Shown here: positions 33,770 through 46,100 of the stretch, piece after piece | How the letters are laid out: each line of letters opens with the position of its first letter | Numbering within the stretch: the first letter of the stretch is position 1 | Assembly (NCBI GenBank): GCA_023653785.1 | Contig: JAMKCH010084974.1 | Coordinates: 1 to 64,000, forward strand | From: Ophioderma brevispina | Lineage: Eukaryota; Echinodermata; Ophiuroidea; Amphilepidida; Ophiodermatidae | Length of the DNA: 64,000 bases | Direction: 5' to 3' | Notes under the pieces: generated by a model | Seen by the model: only the letters and a program-made list of their open reading frames with translations | The model's database searches: none | Told to the model about the DNA's origin: nothing | Made by a program: the position numbers and the translations under genes

Positions 33770-34400
33770 GCGTCCTCATAGGTGAGAGGGGATTTAGGAA
33801 CCGGGTCCTCATGAGTGAGATAGGATATTAAGGCTTCTAAAATGCTAAGACAAAATTGTAGAGTGAAATTAAGGACATGTGGTGGGTTTCCTACAGAGGG
33901 TCCCCATAAGTAGATGGGTATAGGAACCCGGGTTCCTCATGAGTGAGATAGGATTAAGGCATAAATGCTAATACAGAATTGTAGGAATAAGATTAAGGAC
34001 CATTTTGGTGAGTTTGACTTAGAGGGTCACCATAAGTGAGATGGAATTAGGAAACCTGGTTCCGCAGGAGTTGAGATAGGTTTAAGCCTGGTCCTCATGG
34101 TGAGATAGGATTAAGGAATGAAATAATGATTTTAAAATTGTTAGAACGAAATTAAAGGACATTGGGTGAGTTTACCCTAGAGGGTTCCCATAAGTGAGAT
34201 GGGATAGAGTAACCAGGGTCCTCATGAGTGAGATGGATTAAGGTTTTTAAATGCTAGTGGCAAAATTGTAGAATGAGATTAAGCCATTGGTGAGTTTACC
34301 AAGAGGGTCCCATAAGTGAGATGGGATAGAGTAACCAGGGTCATCATGAGGGAGATAGGATAAAGGATTTGTAACATTGAGTTATAATATCGAATGAAAG
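33770..34400 (+). repeat. 125-bp satellite, first block, forward
   Basis: About five monomers, each with AGAGGGTCCCCATAAGTGAG, a GGAACCCGGGTCCT-like block, CATGAGTGAGATAGGATTAAGG, a GCTAATACAAAATTGTAGAATG block and GGACATTTGGTGAGTTTAC. Monomers differ by many one-base indels. Confidence 0.92.
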
Positions 34401-35510
34401 GACATCGCCGGATAAGGAATGAAGGACGCCGTCTATAGTTTTCATGAGAAACAGGTATGAACTGAATGTTTGCATAATAAAGCGACCATGCTCAAAGTTT
34501 AATTTTGCTGGTTTTCAAAATCCCATTTACATAAATTCCCCAAAAGTCCGGTTTTATGTAAAAGTTATAATCAGGCTCAGTGGGTTAATTAAAAATTCCA
34601 TATTTGAAGCCTCCACCCCAAAACCACAATGCCGCGTTGCAAGGATGTGCGCTATATTATTAGCAACATATATGTGAGTTGCATTCTGGTTCCTGGGTGG
34701 AAAGACTCATTTTGCATTTTTGTTTTCTGGGGGGCCGGAACGGACCCTAAATGGCATTGCCAAAAACAAACAAACGAACTTTTACATACAAACCATACAT
34801 ATCACTATATGGTAAGGCATGCTAATCTACAAGGGCTCTGTTCAGGAGCCTTGGATGAGCACATTTAACAACAGCGGACCCATGCACTTCTGGGTATCTA
34901 AATCATCTAAAATTACAGGGGATTTGTATGTTGCTCAATACCATTGGTGAATGAAAGCTATTGAACGGCGCCATGGGAATTGATAGATCATAGGGTAGTT
35001 AACTTGCTCATGAATAAATAGCGCGGTCATGAGTCAATTGTCATTGTGTTCTGTATTCAGAGTCTGTTTGGTGTGAGACGGTTATATAATCCAAATGCTT
35101 AGCAGCATAAGCTAAGAGGTATTTGGGTATGTAAAGGCTGCCTCATGTAGCCTCTTGTAGCTATGAAGGACAAAAAGGTCTATCTATAGGCGTACTTAAA
35201 GCTCCATGACAAAGGGCAGCTATCTGGAAACATCTTCCTGTTCTTATATAAGTAAGCAATTGGTAATTGAATTGGAGGCATGCTCTAAGCTTGCTTGTTC
35301 CAGAGAGCATACCCCTGAGGTTTCTCCGATCTTTCTCATTTTTTCTTGATACAAGTGTATTTTGGGGATAAAAAACACCTTGCGTACATGATAAAGTTAG
35401 TTGTCCAAACACCACCAACTCAAATTGATGGTGAATATAACTATTATTGATTATAGAGGGCCTCCTTATCTCCTTATCCGGAGATTTGGTTTTGTGTTTT
35501 TTTTTTTTCA
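34401..35510. other. Non-satellite interruption
   Basis: About 1.1 kb that does not show the monomer. The open frames on it are short and unrecognised. The opposite array has no matching interruption. Confidence 0.5.
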
Positions 35511-38500
35511 CTTTTAAGGGGTTTCAAATTTGGGGGGTATTAGGTTTACTTAGAGGGGTCCACATACGTGAGGATGAGATTAGGAACCCGGGGGTCCTCA
35601 TGAGGGAGCTAGGATTAGGCTTAAAATGCTAATATAAAAATTGTTAGATGAGATAAGGACATTTGGTTGAGTTTACCCTAGAGGGTCCCAATAAGTGAGA
35701 GATGGGATTAGGAACCTGGTCTCATGAGCGAGATCGGATTAAGGTTGAATGCTATAATACAAAATTGTTGAATCGAGAATTAAGGACATTGGCGAGTTTA
35801 CTCCAGAGGGTCCCATAAGTGAGATGGGATTGGAATCCGGGTCCTCATGAGTGAGATAGAATGTAGGCTTAAATGCTAATACAAAATTGTAGAATGAGAT
35901 TAGGACATTTGGTGAGATTACCCTAGGGGTCCCCATAAGTGAGATGGGAATTAGGAACCCTGGGTTCCTCTGAGCGAGATAGGATAAGGCTTGAAACGCA
36001 GAGAATACTTGTAAAATAAAAATTTTGGAACCATTGGTTAGGCTTACTTAGCGGGTCCCATAAGTGAGATGAGATTAGGACCCATGGTCCTCATGAGTGA
36101 TGATAGGATTAGCCTGTTCTCATGAGTGAGGATAGGATACTGCTTGAAGTTATATAATGTAGAATGCAATAAGACATTGGTTGAGTTTCCCAGAGGGTAC
36201 CCATTAAGTGAGAGGGATATAGGAACCAGGGTCATGGATGAGTGAGATAGGAGTAAGCCTGGTCCTCATGAGTGAGATAGGATTAAAGGGCTGAAATGTA
36301 TGATAAAATTGTAGAATGAGATAAGACCTTTGGTGAGTTTACTTTAGAGGGTCCCATAAGTGAGAATAGGATTAGGAACCAGGGTCCTCATGATTGAGTT
36401 AGGATTAAGGCTAGGAATGGATATAAACTGGAGATGAAATTTATTACATTGGTAGGTTTACTATAGAGGGTCTCATGAAGTGAGATGGGATTTAAGAACC
36501 CGTGTCCTCATGAGTGAGATTAGGATTTTAAGGCTTGAAACGCAGAGATTATAATTGTAGATAGACATGAAATTTAGGACATTTGCAGGTTACTAAAGAG
36601 GGTCCCCATAATTGCGATGGATTTAGGAACTCTGGTCCTCATGAGTGAGATAGGATTAAGGCTTAAAATTGCTGAATACAAAATTGTAGAATGAGATTAA
36701 GGAATTTGATGAGTTTCCCTCTAGAGGGTCCCATAGTGAGATGGGATTTAGGAACCAGGGTAGAAGTAACCATTGTCCGGGGTACTTATAGTCCGGGACA
36801 TGGTGAACAACTAGGGCAATCGATTCAGTTGACTCTTAACGCAAACATGAGTTTCCACGCTATTCGTTATGTCTATGGAGTGCCCAGGACTATGGCTCCC
36901 ACCGGACTATATCTGCTTTCACACCGGGTTCCTCAGGAGTGAGATAGGAATTAAGGCGTGCAACATTGAGATAAAATATATACGAATGAAATTTTAGTTT
37001 CATTTGGGTAGTTTACTATAGAGGATCCCCCTTAAGTGAGACTGGGATATATGAACCCAGGGTCATTCATGCGTGAGTAGGATTAAGGCTTGAAATGCTA
37101 TTATTAAAATTGAGAATGAAATTAATGACATGTGTGAGTTTACTCTAGAGGGGGTCCCCATAAGTGAGATGGGAATTAGGAAACCTGGTCCTCATGAGTG
37201 AGATAGGCTATTAAGGTTGATTGAAACGCGATAACATTGTAGAATGAAATTAGGACATTGGTAGGTTTTATTAGAGGGTCCCACTAAGTGAGATGGGATT
37301 TAGGAACATGGTCTCATGAGGGAGATGGATTAAGCCTGGTCCTATGAGTAAGATAGGACTAAGGCTTGAAATGTTATTATAAAATCGTAGAATGCAATTA
37401 AGGGACATTGGGAGTTTAACCATAGAGGGTCCCGATACGTGAGATGGGATATAGGAACCAGGGTCATAGAAGGGTGATGTGAGATAGGGATTAAGGGCTG
37501 AATGCTAATACAAATTGTAGAAGGAGATTATAGGACATTTGGTTGAGGCTTCTCTAGAGGGTCCATATTGTGAGAATAGGATGGATTTAGGAACCAGGGT
37601 CCTCATGAGTGAGGTAGGATTAAGGCTAGGAACATTGGAATATAACTGTAGAATGAAATTTAGTACATTCGGTAGGGTTTACTATTAGAGGGTCCTCATA
37701 AGTGAGAGGGATTTAGGAACCCGGGGTGGTCCTCATGAGGAGGTAGATAAGGCTTAGGAAACATTGGAATAAACTGTTAGAATGAAATTAGTCATTTGGT
37801 AGGCTTACTATAGAGGGTCCTCATAAAGTGAGAGGGGATTTAGGAAACCCGGGTCCTCATGAGTGAGATAGGATTAAGGCTGAAAACACGGGAGATAAAT
37901 GTAGAATGAAAATTTACCAGGGTAGGTTTACTATATCCTCAAAAGTGAGATGGGATTATAGGAACAAGGGTCCTTATTAGTGAGATATATTAAGTTGGGA
38001 ACATTGAACTATAACTGAGAATGAAATTTAGGACATTTGATTAGTGTACTATAGAGGGTCCTCATAAGGGAGATACGATTTAGGAACCCGGGTCCTCATG
38101 AGTGAGATAGGATTAAGGCGTGAACGAGAGGGGGGGATGAGAGATATAATTGCAGAATGAAATTTAGGGACATTTGGTTAGGTTACTAGAGAGGGTCCCC
38201 ATAAGTGAGATGGGATAATATGAGCCAGGGTCCTCATGAGTGAGATAGGATTCAGGCTTAAATGTATTATAAAATTGGTATATGGAATTAAGGACATTTG
38301 GTGAGTTACTCTAGAGGGTACCCATAAGTGAGATGGGATTAGGAACCCGGTCCTCATGAGTGAGATAGGATTAAGTGCTTAAAAACGCAGAGAGAGATAT
38401 ACTTGTAGAATGACATCTAGGACATTTGGGTAGTTTTATCTACAAGGTCCCCATAAGTGAGATAGGATAGGAACCAGGGTCCTCATTGAGTGAGATATGA

Positions 38501-39790
38501 TTAAGGCTAGGAACATTGAAAATAAACTGTAGAATGAAATTTAGTGCATTTGGTAGTAGGTTACTATAGAGGGTCCGCATAGTAAGATGGGATTAAGGAA
38601 CCTGGTCTAAGGAGTGGATGAAAGGATTAAGGCTTTGAACAAGATTGTAGAATGAAATTTAGGACATTGGTGAGGTTTACTATAGAGGGTCCTATAAAGT
38701 AAGATGGATATAGGAACCGGGTTCCTATGAGTGAGATAGGATTAAGGTCGAAATGCTAATTACAAAATTGTAGAAGAAATATAGGACATTTGGTTTGGGT
38801 TTTTTTTTTCTGGCGTTTCTCTAACAGTCCCCATAAGTGAGAGGGATTTAGGAACCGGGGTCCTCATGAGTGCGAAAAGGTTAAGGCTGAAAAGGATTAA
38901 TACAAATGTAGAATGAAATTAAGAAATTTGGGAGTTTTCTCTCGACAGTCCCCATAAGTGAGATGAGATTTAGGAAACCAGTGGTCCTCATGAGTGAGAT
39001 AGATATTAAACGCTTGGAACGCAGAGATATAATTGTAGAATGAATTAGGAATTGGTAGGTTTAAATATAGAGGGTCCCTCATAAGTGAGAGATGGGCATA
39101 TAGGAACCGGATCCTCATGAGAAATAGGATTCGGGCTTTGGAAATGCTAATATAAAATTGTAGAGGAAATTGAGGACCATTCGTGAGATTACTGTAGAGG
39201 GTCTCATAAGTGAGCCTGTGGATTAAGGAACCCGGGGTCTATGAGTGAGGTAGGATAAGGGTCGAAACACAGAGATATAATTGTATAATGAAAATTAGGG
39301 ACATTGGTTAGGTATACCTATGGAGGGTCCCCCCATAAGTGCGACAGGGATATAGGAACCCGGGTCCTCATGAGTGAGATAGGTAAGGCTTCTTAAAATG
39401 CAATACAGAATTGTAGAATGGGATTAAGGACAATTTAGGAACCCTTCGGTCATTTGGTAGGTTTTATCTAAGCGGAGTCCGCTATGAGTGAGATAGGATT
39501 AGGCTGGGGAAACACAGAGATAAATTTAAAAGGAAATTTTTTAGGAATTTGGTAGGTTTACTAGGAGATCCTCATAAGTGAGATGGGACTTAGGAACCCG
39601 GGTCCTCATGCATCAGTGAGATAGGATTAGGCTTGAAATGATTTTATTTTTTTTTTTTACAAAATGGTAGGAATGAAATAAGGACGTTGTGAGTTTACTA
39701 TAGAGGGTCATCATTAAGTGAGAGGGGATTTAGGAATCAGGGTCCTCATGAGTGAGTAATATTAACTTAAGGTTTGAATCACACAGATAT
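35511..39790 (+). repeat. 125-bp satellite, main forward array
   Basis: About 34 monomers of about 125 bp in one orientation. Each monomer holds two related blocks of about 35 bp (..CATAAGTGAGATGGGATTTAGG and ..CATGAGTGAGATAGGATTAAGG); some have a third. One monomer is interrupted by the dispersed GTCCGG repeat at 36765-36927. Non-coding: the frames are closed everywhere. Confidence 0.95.
36765..36927. repeat. Dispersed GTCCGG repeat, copy b, inside the satellite
   Basis: GTAACCATTGTCCGG..AGTCCGGGACA..GGGCAATCGATTCAGTTGAC..GTCTATGGAGTGCCC..CCACCGGACTATATCTGC. It matches 60478-60640 in reverse closely. Satellite sequence resumes on both sides at a CCNGGG/CCGGG junction. Confidence 0.8.
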
Positions 39791-41990
39791 ATAATTGAAA
39801 AAACACGATTAAAGAAGCCTAAAATATAGGTCTAAAGTGCATGAATTCGGATGGTGACATTTGTGAAAGACATGTTTTGGTGACTGTTTCCGTACGGCGA
39901 TATAGTTATTAGGCCTAACGATATCCTGCATAAGACTTGGGAGCATAAGCTTTGTGGCCCTGCCACGTCAATTGGCTAAAGTCTCCTTCAGAGGTTGTGG
40001 AGGAAATATTTTCTAAATCTGTTTAGGAGGATTCAATTGCAATATATACTTGATGGACTGAGTGCACGAGTTCCTAGCCGTCTGACCTTGAACCTGAGTT
40101 CTCGGCAAATGCCAAAAAATCTGCTTGGAGATTCCATATATCCACGTCACCTGAACGAGCATGAAGTTTAGTACTTTTAAAAAAAACATAAGACGACTGA
40201 AATTGGCACAAACATTTTTTTCATCATTCAATATTTACATTTGGATACTATATGTTGCAGAAAACAAAATTGGAATTTATGTGCAAGAAAAAAAAAAACA
40301 AGTGATGTGCAGTGAAAACTCGTGATTTTTGCAACATTTCAGGTCCAAAAAATGAAAAAAATAAAGAGCATTTTGGAACAAATAATTTTATGAATGACAT
40401 TTATGGAATCTTGGCTAACTAATTTTGACCTGACCTTGAACGTAAAATATCGGCAAATACAAAAAAATCTACTTGAATTAAAAAATCCACGTCATCTGAA
40501 CGTGTGAATTAAAATCAACCAATGAAATATCATGATTTGGGTCAAGCTTTATACATTCATGCGCTCACCAAGTACTTTTTACAAAAACATAGGACGACTG
40601 AAATTGACACAACAAATGTATTCGTCATTCAATATTTTACAAAATTTGGATCTAAATTAAGGACAATTTGGGTGAGTTACTATAGAGGTCCCTCATAAGG
40701 GATGGGATTTAGGGGAAAATCCAGGTCCTCTGAGTGAGATAATATTAACTTAATGCTGCATCACACAGATAACTTGAAAAACACGATTAAATGAAGCCTA
40801 AAATATAGGTTAAGTGCAGTGAATCGGATGAGTGGACTTTTGTTGAAGACATGTTTTTTGGTACTGTCTGTCCAGTATACGGCGATATAGTTATAGGCCT
40901 ACTTAATCCTGCATAAGACTTGGAGCATAAGCTTATGGACCCTGCCACTGCACAACGTCAAATGGCTAAGTATCCTTCAGAGGTTGGCTGCTGGAAAGTA
41001 ATTTCTAAATGCTGTTTAAGGAGGATTCAATTGCAATATATACTTGATGGCCTTGAGTCACTAGTTCCTGCCCCTGACCTTGACCTGAGTTCTCGCAATT
41101 GCAAAATTCTCTTGAATTCAAGTATCCAGTCACCTGAACGAGCATGAAGTTGAGTTACTTTTTACAAAAACATAAGACGCCTGAAATTGGCACATAAATC
41201 TTTTTCATTCATCAATATTTATCACCTGACGATACTATGTTGTTGCAGAAACAAAAATTTGAAATTTATGTGTCAAGCAAAAACACAAGTAGATGTGCAG
41301 TGATAGAGGATCAAAGTTCAAATTTCTATTTTTGAATGTAAAAACCGTGATTTTTTTGCAACAGTTCCAGGTCCAAAGAAAAAATAAAGAGCATTTTTGG
41401 AAAAATAATTTTATAAGACATCTATGGAATCTTTGGCAAAACTCTTACAACCTTTTTGACCTGACACTTGAACGTAAAATTCGGCAAATAAGATAATCTA
41501 CGTGAAATTCAAAAATCCATTCATCTGAACGTGAGGGTAAATAAACCATTATGCGTCAAGTTATACATCACGTGCTCAGCAAGTACTGTACTTTTACAAA
41601 ACATATGACGACTGAACTTGACCACAACAAAATGTTATTCGTAATTCAATATTTCAAAATTTGGATATATTGCAGAAACAAAATTGGAATTATTTAGCAA
41701 GAAAAAAACAATTTATTTTCGAATCCCTCGTTTCTGAGTAAATAGAGGTCAAAAGTTTCACATTTCTATTTTTTGAATAAAAAATTATGATTTTTCCACA
41801 ACATTTCGTCCAAAAACTGACAAAATCAGGACCACTTTAGAACAAATAATTTTAGAATGACATTTATGGAATCTTTGCTAACTTAATTTGACCTGACCTA
41901 TGCAACGTAAAAATATCGGCAAACACAAAAAATCTACTTGAATTAAAAAAATATCCCGTACATCTGAGTCGTTAGGTAAATTATAATCAA
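39791..41990. repeat. Central long tandem repeat, about 1 kb, two or more units
   Basis: Blocks at about 39791-40650 and 40770-41640 share ACACGATTAAA..GAAGCCTAAAATATAGG, GGCGATATAGTTAT, CTGCATAAGACTTGG, GAGGATTCAATTGCAATATA and CTTGATGG in the same order. One satellite monomer (about 40650-40757) lies between them. Sub-blocks such as AATATCGGCAAATAC..AAATCTACTTGAATT recur up to three times. Confidence 0.8.
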
Positions 41991-42214
41991 TCCATTACTG
42001 CCGGTCAAACTCAAAACAACCATTTAACAAGAACCTTTGACAACTCTGGAATCGTGACAAAGTTCAGTTTGTAATAAGACTCCTGCATATGACTTGGGTA
42101 CAAGTGCTCCTCTGCCTCTGCACCGGGGTCCGGGTGATGCGAAATCCCTGCCGAGGCTTACCTCACTTCAGTAGCCCGAAACTCCCCCTACCACCTAATC
42201 TGTAATAAAAACAG

Positions 42215-43130
42215 CATATGTAGAGAGCTGCGGTACCCTAACCTTTCCGTAAAACTTGATAGAAAGTTTAGTTCGCCGGTCCTATGTCCTGTATAATGTT
42301 TTTAAAAAAGTAGGTAAAATGGGCCACTATTCTGAACCAGATTTTTTTAATCCAACGGACACATGTATGAATTAACCCCCCCCCCCCTCTCCCGTGCGGG
42401 AGGCCTTTTCTCATTTTCAGTCGCCCTGGGAACTTAACCCCCTACCCCCCCGGCCACCCACCCCCCCCGCCCCCCCCCCCCCCCCCCCCCCATCCGAAAA
42501 TGTAGCGAGCTTCGGTACCCTAACCTTCCGCAAAACTTTTTGGGACAGATTGTTTAGTGGAACCCTAGGTCCTTGTCCAGTTCTGGAGCAGACAATGCCA
42601 CTATTCTGATTCACATTTCTTTATCCAACGGACACATGTATGAATCACCCCCGTGCTGGAGGCCTTTCTCACTTCAGTCGCCCGGAACTACCCCTCACCT
42701 CCCTCCCCCTCCTGAGTAGGATCTTCGGCACCATAACCTTTACTTCCGCAAAAGTTTTTTAGTGATAGAGTGGTTTAGTGAACCCTATGTAGGTATGGGG
42801 GAGAAAGTAGTGACCAATGCCACTATTTCTGACCCCTTTCTTTTCCACCGTTCACATGTTGAATGAATTCAACCCCCACCCCCGTACTGGAGGCCTTTCT
42901 CAATTAAGTCGCCCCCTAACTCCCCCTACCCTAAGTAGAGAGCTTTCGGCACCATAAACTTTACGCAAAAGAGTATTTAGTGCAACCTATGATGCCATGT
43001 AAATGGAGAGAGTATTGGACATGCCACATTCGGACCACAGTTTCTTTATACAGGGACACATGTACGATTCACTCCTCGTGCTGGAGACCTTTCTCACATC
43101 AGTCCGCCCGAAACGCTCCGTAATAACCCT
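42215..43130. repeat. Central GC-rich tandem repeat, about 215-280 bp
   Basis: About four units, each with GAGAGCT..CGGTACC..TAACCTTTCCG, a CCTATGTCC-like block, CCACTATTCTGA, CCAACGGACACATGTATGAATT, and a C run followed by GGAGGCCTTTCTCA..TCAGTCGCCC. The C runs (42377-42388 and 42440-42490) are so long that assembly here is doubtful. Confidence 0.8.
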
Positions 43131-43199
43131 ACCAATGTTCAAATTTGCATTCTACAATATACATCTCTATGTTTCAGCCTTAACTCTAATTCCGTCACA

Positions 43200-46100
43200 T
43201 TACTGAGGACCGGTTCCGAGGTCCCATCTCACTTATGAGGACACTCTATAGAAACTCAACAAAATGACCTTAATTTTATTTACAATTTTATATTACATTT
43301 CAATCCCTTAATCCTATCTCACTCCTGAGGACCCGGGTTCCTATTTCCCATCTCACTTATGAGACCCCTCTATATTAAACTCACCACATGTCCTTAATTT
43401 CTTCAAGTTATATCTCTCAGGCTCCAAGCCTTAATTCCTCTTTACTCATGAGGCCCCGGTACCTAAATCCCATACTCGTCACTTTATATGACCGCCCTAC
43501 GAACCTACCGAATATGTCCTAAATTTAGTCTCCAATTATCTCTCTGTGGTCCAAGCCTAATCGCTATCTCACTCTCATGAGGACCCTGGTTCCGTATATC
43601 CGATATCACTTATAGGGACCATATAAACCTTTAACCAATATTTCCTTATTATTTCATACTACAGTTATATTTCAATGTTCCAAGCCTTATCCTATCTCAC
43701 TCATTATGATCCCCGGGTGTCCTAATCCCATCTCCCTGATAGGACCCCTATAGTAACCCTACCAAATGTACCTACATTTCATTTCTACAGTTATATCTCA
43801 TTGTTCCAAGCCTTAATCCAGCATCTCAATTCATGAGGACCAGGTTTCCTAATTCCCATCTCACTTATGAGGACCCTCTATATTAAACTCACCAAATGTC
43901 CTTAATTTCCTTCTACAGTTATATCTCTCAGTGTTCCAAGCCTTAATCCTATCTCACTCATGAGGACCCTGGTTTCTAAATCTCATCTCACTTACGAGGA
44001 CCCTCTATAGTAAACCTACCCAATGTACTAAATTTCATTCTACAGTTATATCTCAATGTTCCAAGCCTTAATCCTATCTCACTCATGCGTTCTGGTTCCT
44101 ATATCCCATCTCACTTAAGGGGACCCTCCGTTTCAAGCCTTAATCCTATCTCCCTCATGAGGACCTGGGTTCTTAAATCCCATCTCACTTATGAGGACCC
44201 TCTATAGTAAATCTACCAAATATCCTAAATTTCATTTTAATATTATATCTCTGCGTTCAAAGCCTTAATCCTATCTCACTCACGGAGACCCGACGGTTCC
44301 TAAATCCCATCTCACTTATGAGGACCTTCCATAGTAAACCTACCAAATGTCCTAAATTTCATTTTAATATTATATCTCTGCGTTCCAAGTCTTAATCCTA
44401 TCTGATTTATGAGGACCCGGGTTCCTAATTCCAATCTCACTTATGAGGACCCTCTATTAAACTCACCAAATGTCCTTAATTTCCTTCTACAGTTATATCT
44501 CTCAGTGCTCCAAGCCTTAATCCTATCTCACTCATGAGGACCCGGGTACCTAAATCCCATCTCACTTATGAGGACCGTCCATAGTAAACCTACCGAATAT
44601 GTCCTAAATTTCATTCTACAATTATATCTCTGCGTTCCAAGCCGTAATCCTATCTCACTCATGAGGACCCTGGTTCCTATATCCGATCTCACTAATGGGG
44701 ACCCTCTAGGGTAAACTCACCAAATGTTCTTAATTTCATTCTACAATTTTATAATAACATTTCAAGCCTTAATCCTATCTCACTCATGAGGACCCTTGTT
44801 CCTAAATCCCATCTCACTTATGGGGACCCTCTAGAGTAAACTCATCAAATGTCCTTAATCGCATTCTACAATTTTGTATTAGCATTTTAAGCCTTAATCC
44901 TATCTCACTCATTAGGACCCAGGTTCCTAAATCCCATCTCACGTATGTGGACCCTCTATATTAACCTACCAAATGACCTAAATTTCATTCGTATATTATA
45001 TCTCAATGTTGCAAGCCTTAATCCTATCTCACTCATGAGGACCCTTGTTCCTAAATCCCATCTCACTTATGGGGACCCTCTAGAGTAAACTCATCAAATG
45101 TCCTTAATCGCATTCTACAATTTTGTATTAGCATTTTAAGCCTTAATCCTATCTCACTCATTAGGACCCAGGTTCCTAAATCCCATCTCACGTATGTGGA
45201 CCCTCTATATTAACCTACCAAATGACCTAAATTTCATTCGTATATTATATCTCAATGTTGCAAGCCTTAATCCTATCTCACTCATGAGGACCCTTGTTCC
45301 TAAATCCCATCTCACTTATGGGGACCCTCTAGAGTAAACTCATCAAATGTCCTTAATCGCATTCTACAATTTGTATTAGCATTTTAACCTTAATCCATCT
45401 CACTCCTGAGGACCCTGGTTCTCATATCCCATCTCACTGATGGGAACCCCAAGGGTACCTCACCAAATTCCTCCTTAATATTTCATTCTACATTTTATAA
45501 TAAAATTCAAGCCTTAAATCCTCTCCCTCATAGGACCTAGTCCTTAAGCCTATCTCATCATGAGGACCAGGGTTTCCTAAATCCACTCTCACTTATGGGG
45601 ACCCTCTAGAGTAAACTCACCAATGGTCCTTAATTCATTTACATTCTGTATTAGCATTTTACAGCCTTAATCCTATCGCACTCATGAGTTCCCGGTTCAC
45701 TATCCCCATCTCACTTAATGGGGACCCTCTAGATAAACCTACCAAATCCTAAATTTCATTCTACCAGTATATCTCTGCGTTTCAACCCTTAATCCTACCT
45801 CACTCACGAGGACCAGCGTTCCTAAAATAATATCCTCTCACTTGATGGGACCCTCTAGAGGAAACTCACCAAATGGCCTTACTCTCATTCGACACAATTC
45901 TGTATTCAGCATTTAAGCCTTTATCCTATCTCATTATGAGGACCCGGGTTCCTATTTCCCATCTCACTTATGTGGACCCTCTAGAGTAATCCTTGCCAAA
46001 TGTCCTAATTCATGTCTACAAGGTATATCTATTCGTTTCAGCTTAATCTATCTCACTCATATGAACACAGGGTTCCTAAACCCATCTCCACTTATGGGGA

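Noticed and set aside
42394..42614. Proline-rich and glycine-rich frames on both strands
   Set aside because: Translation of long C/G runs in a tandem repeat.
39791..43200. Hairpin-read artefact at the centre of the satellite inversion
   Set aside because: The two sides of the centre are not reverse complements of each other, so a simple foldback read is not supported, although a misjoin remains possible.
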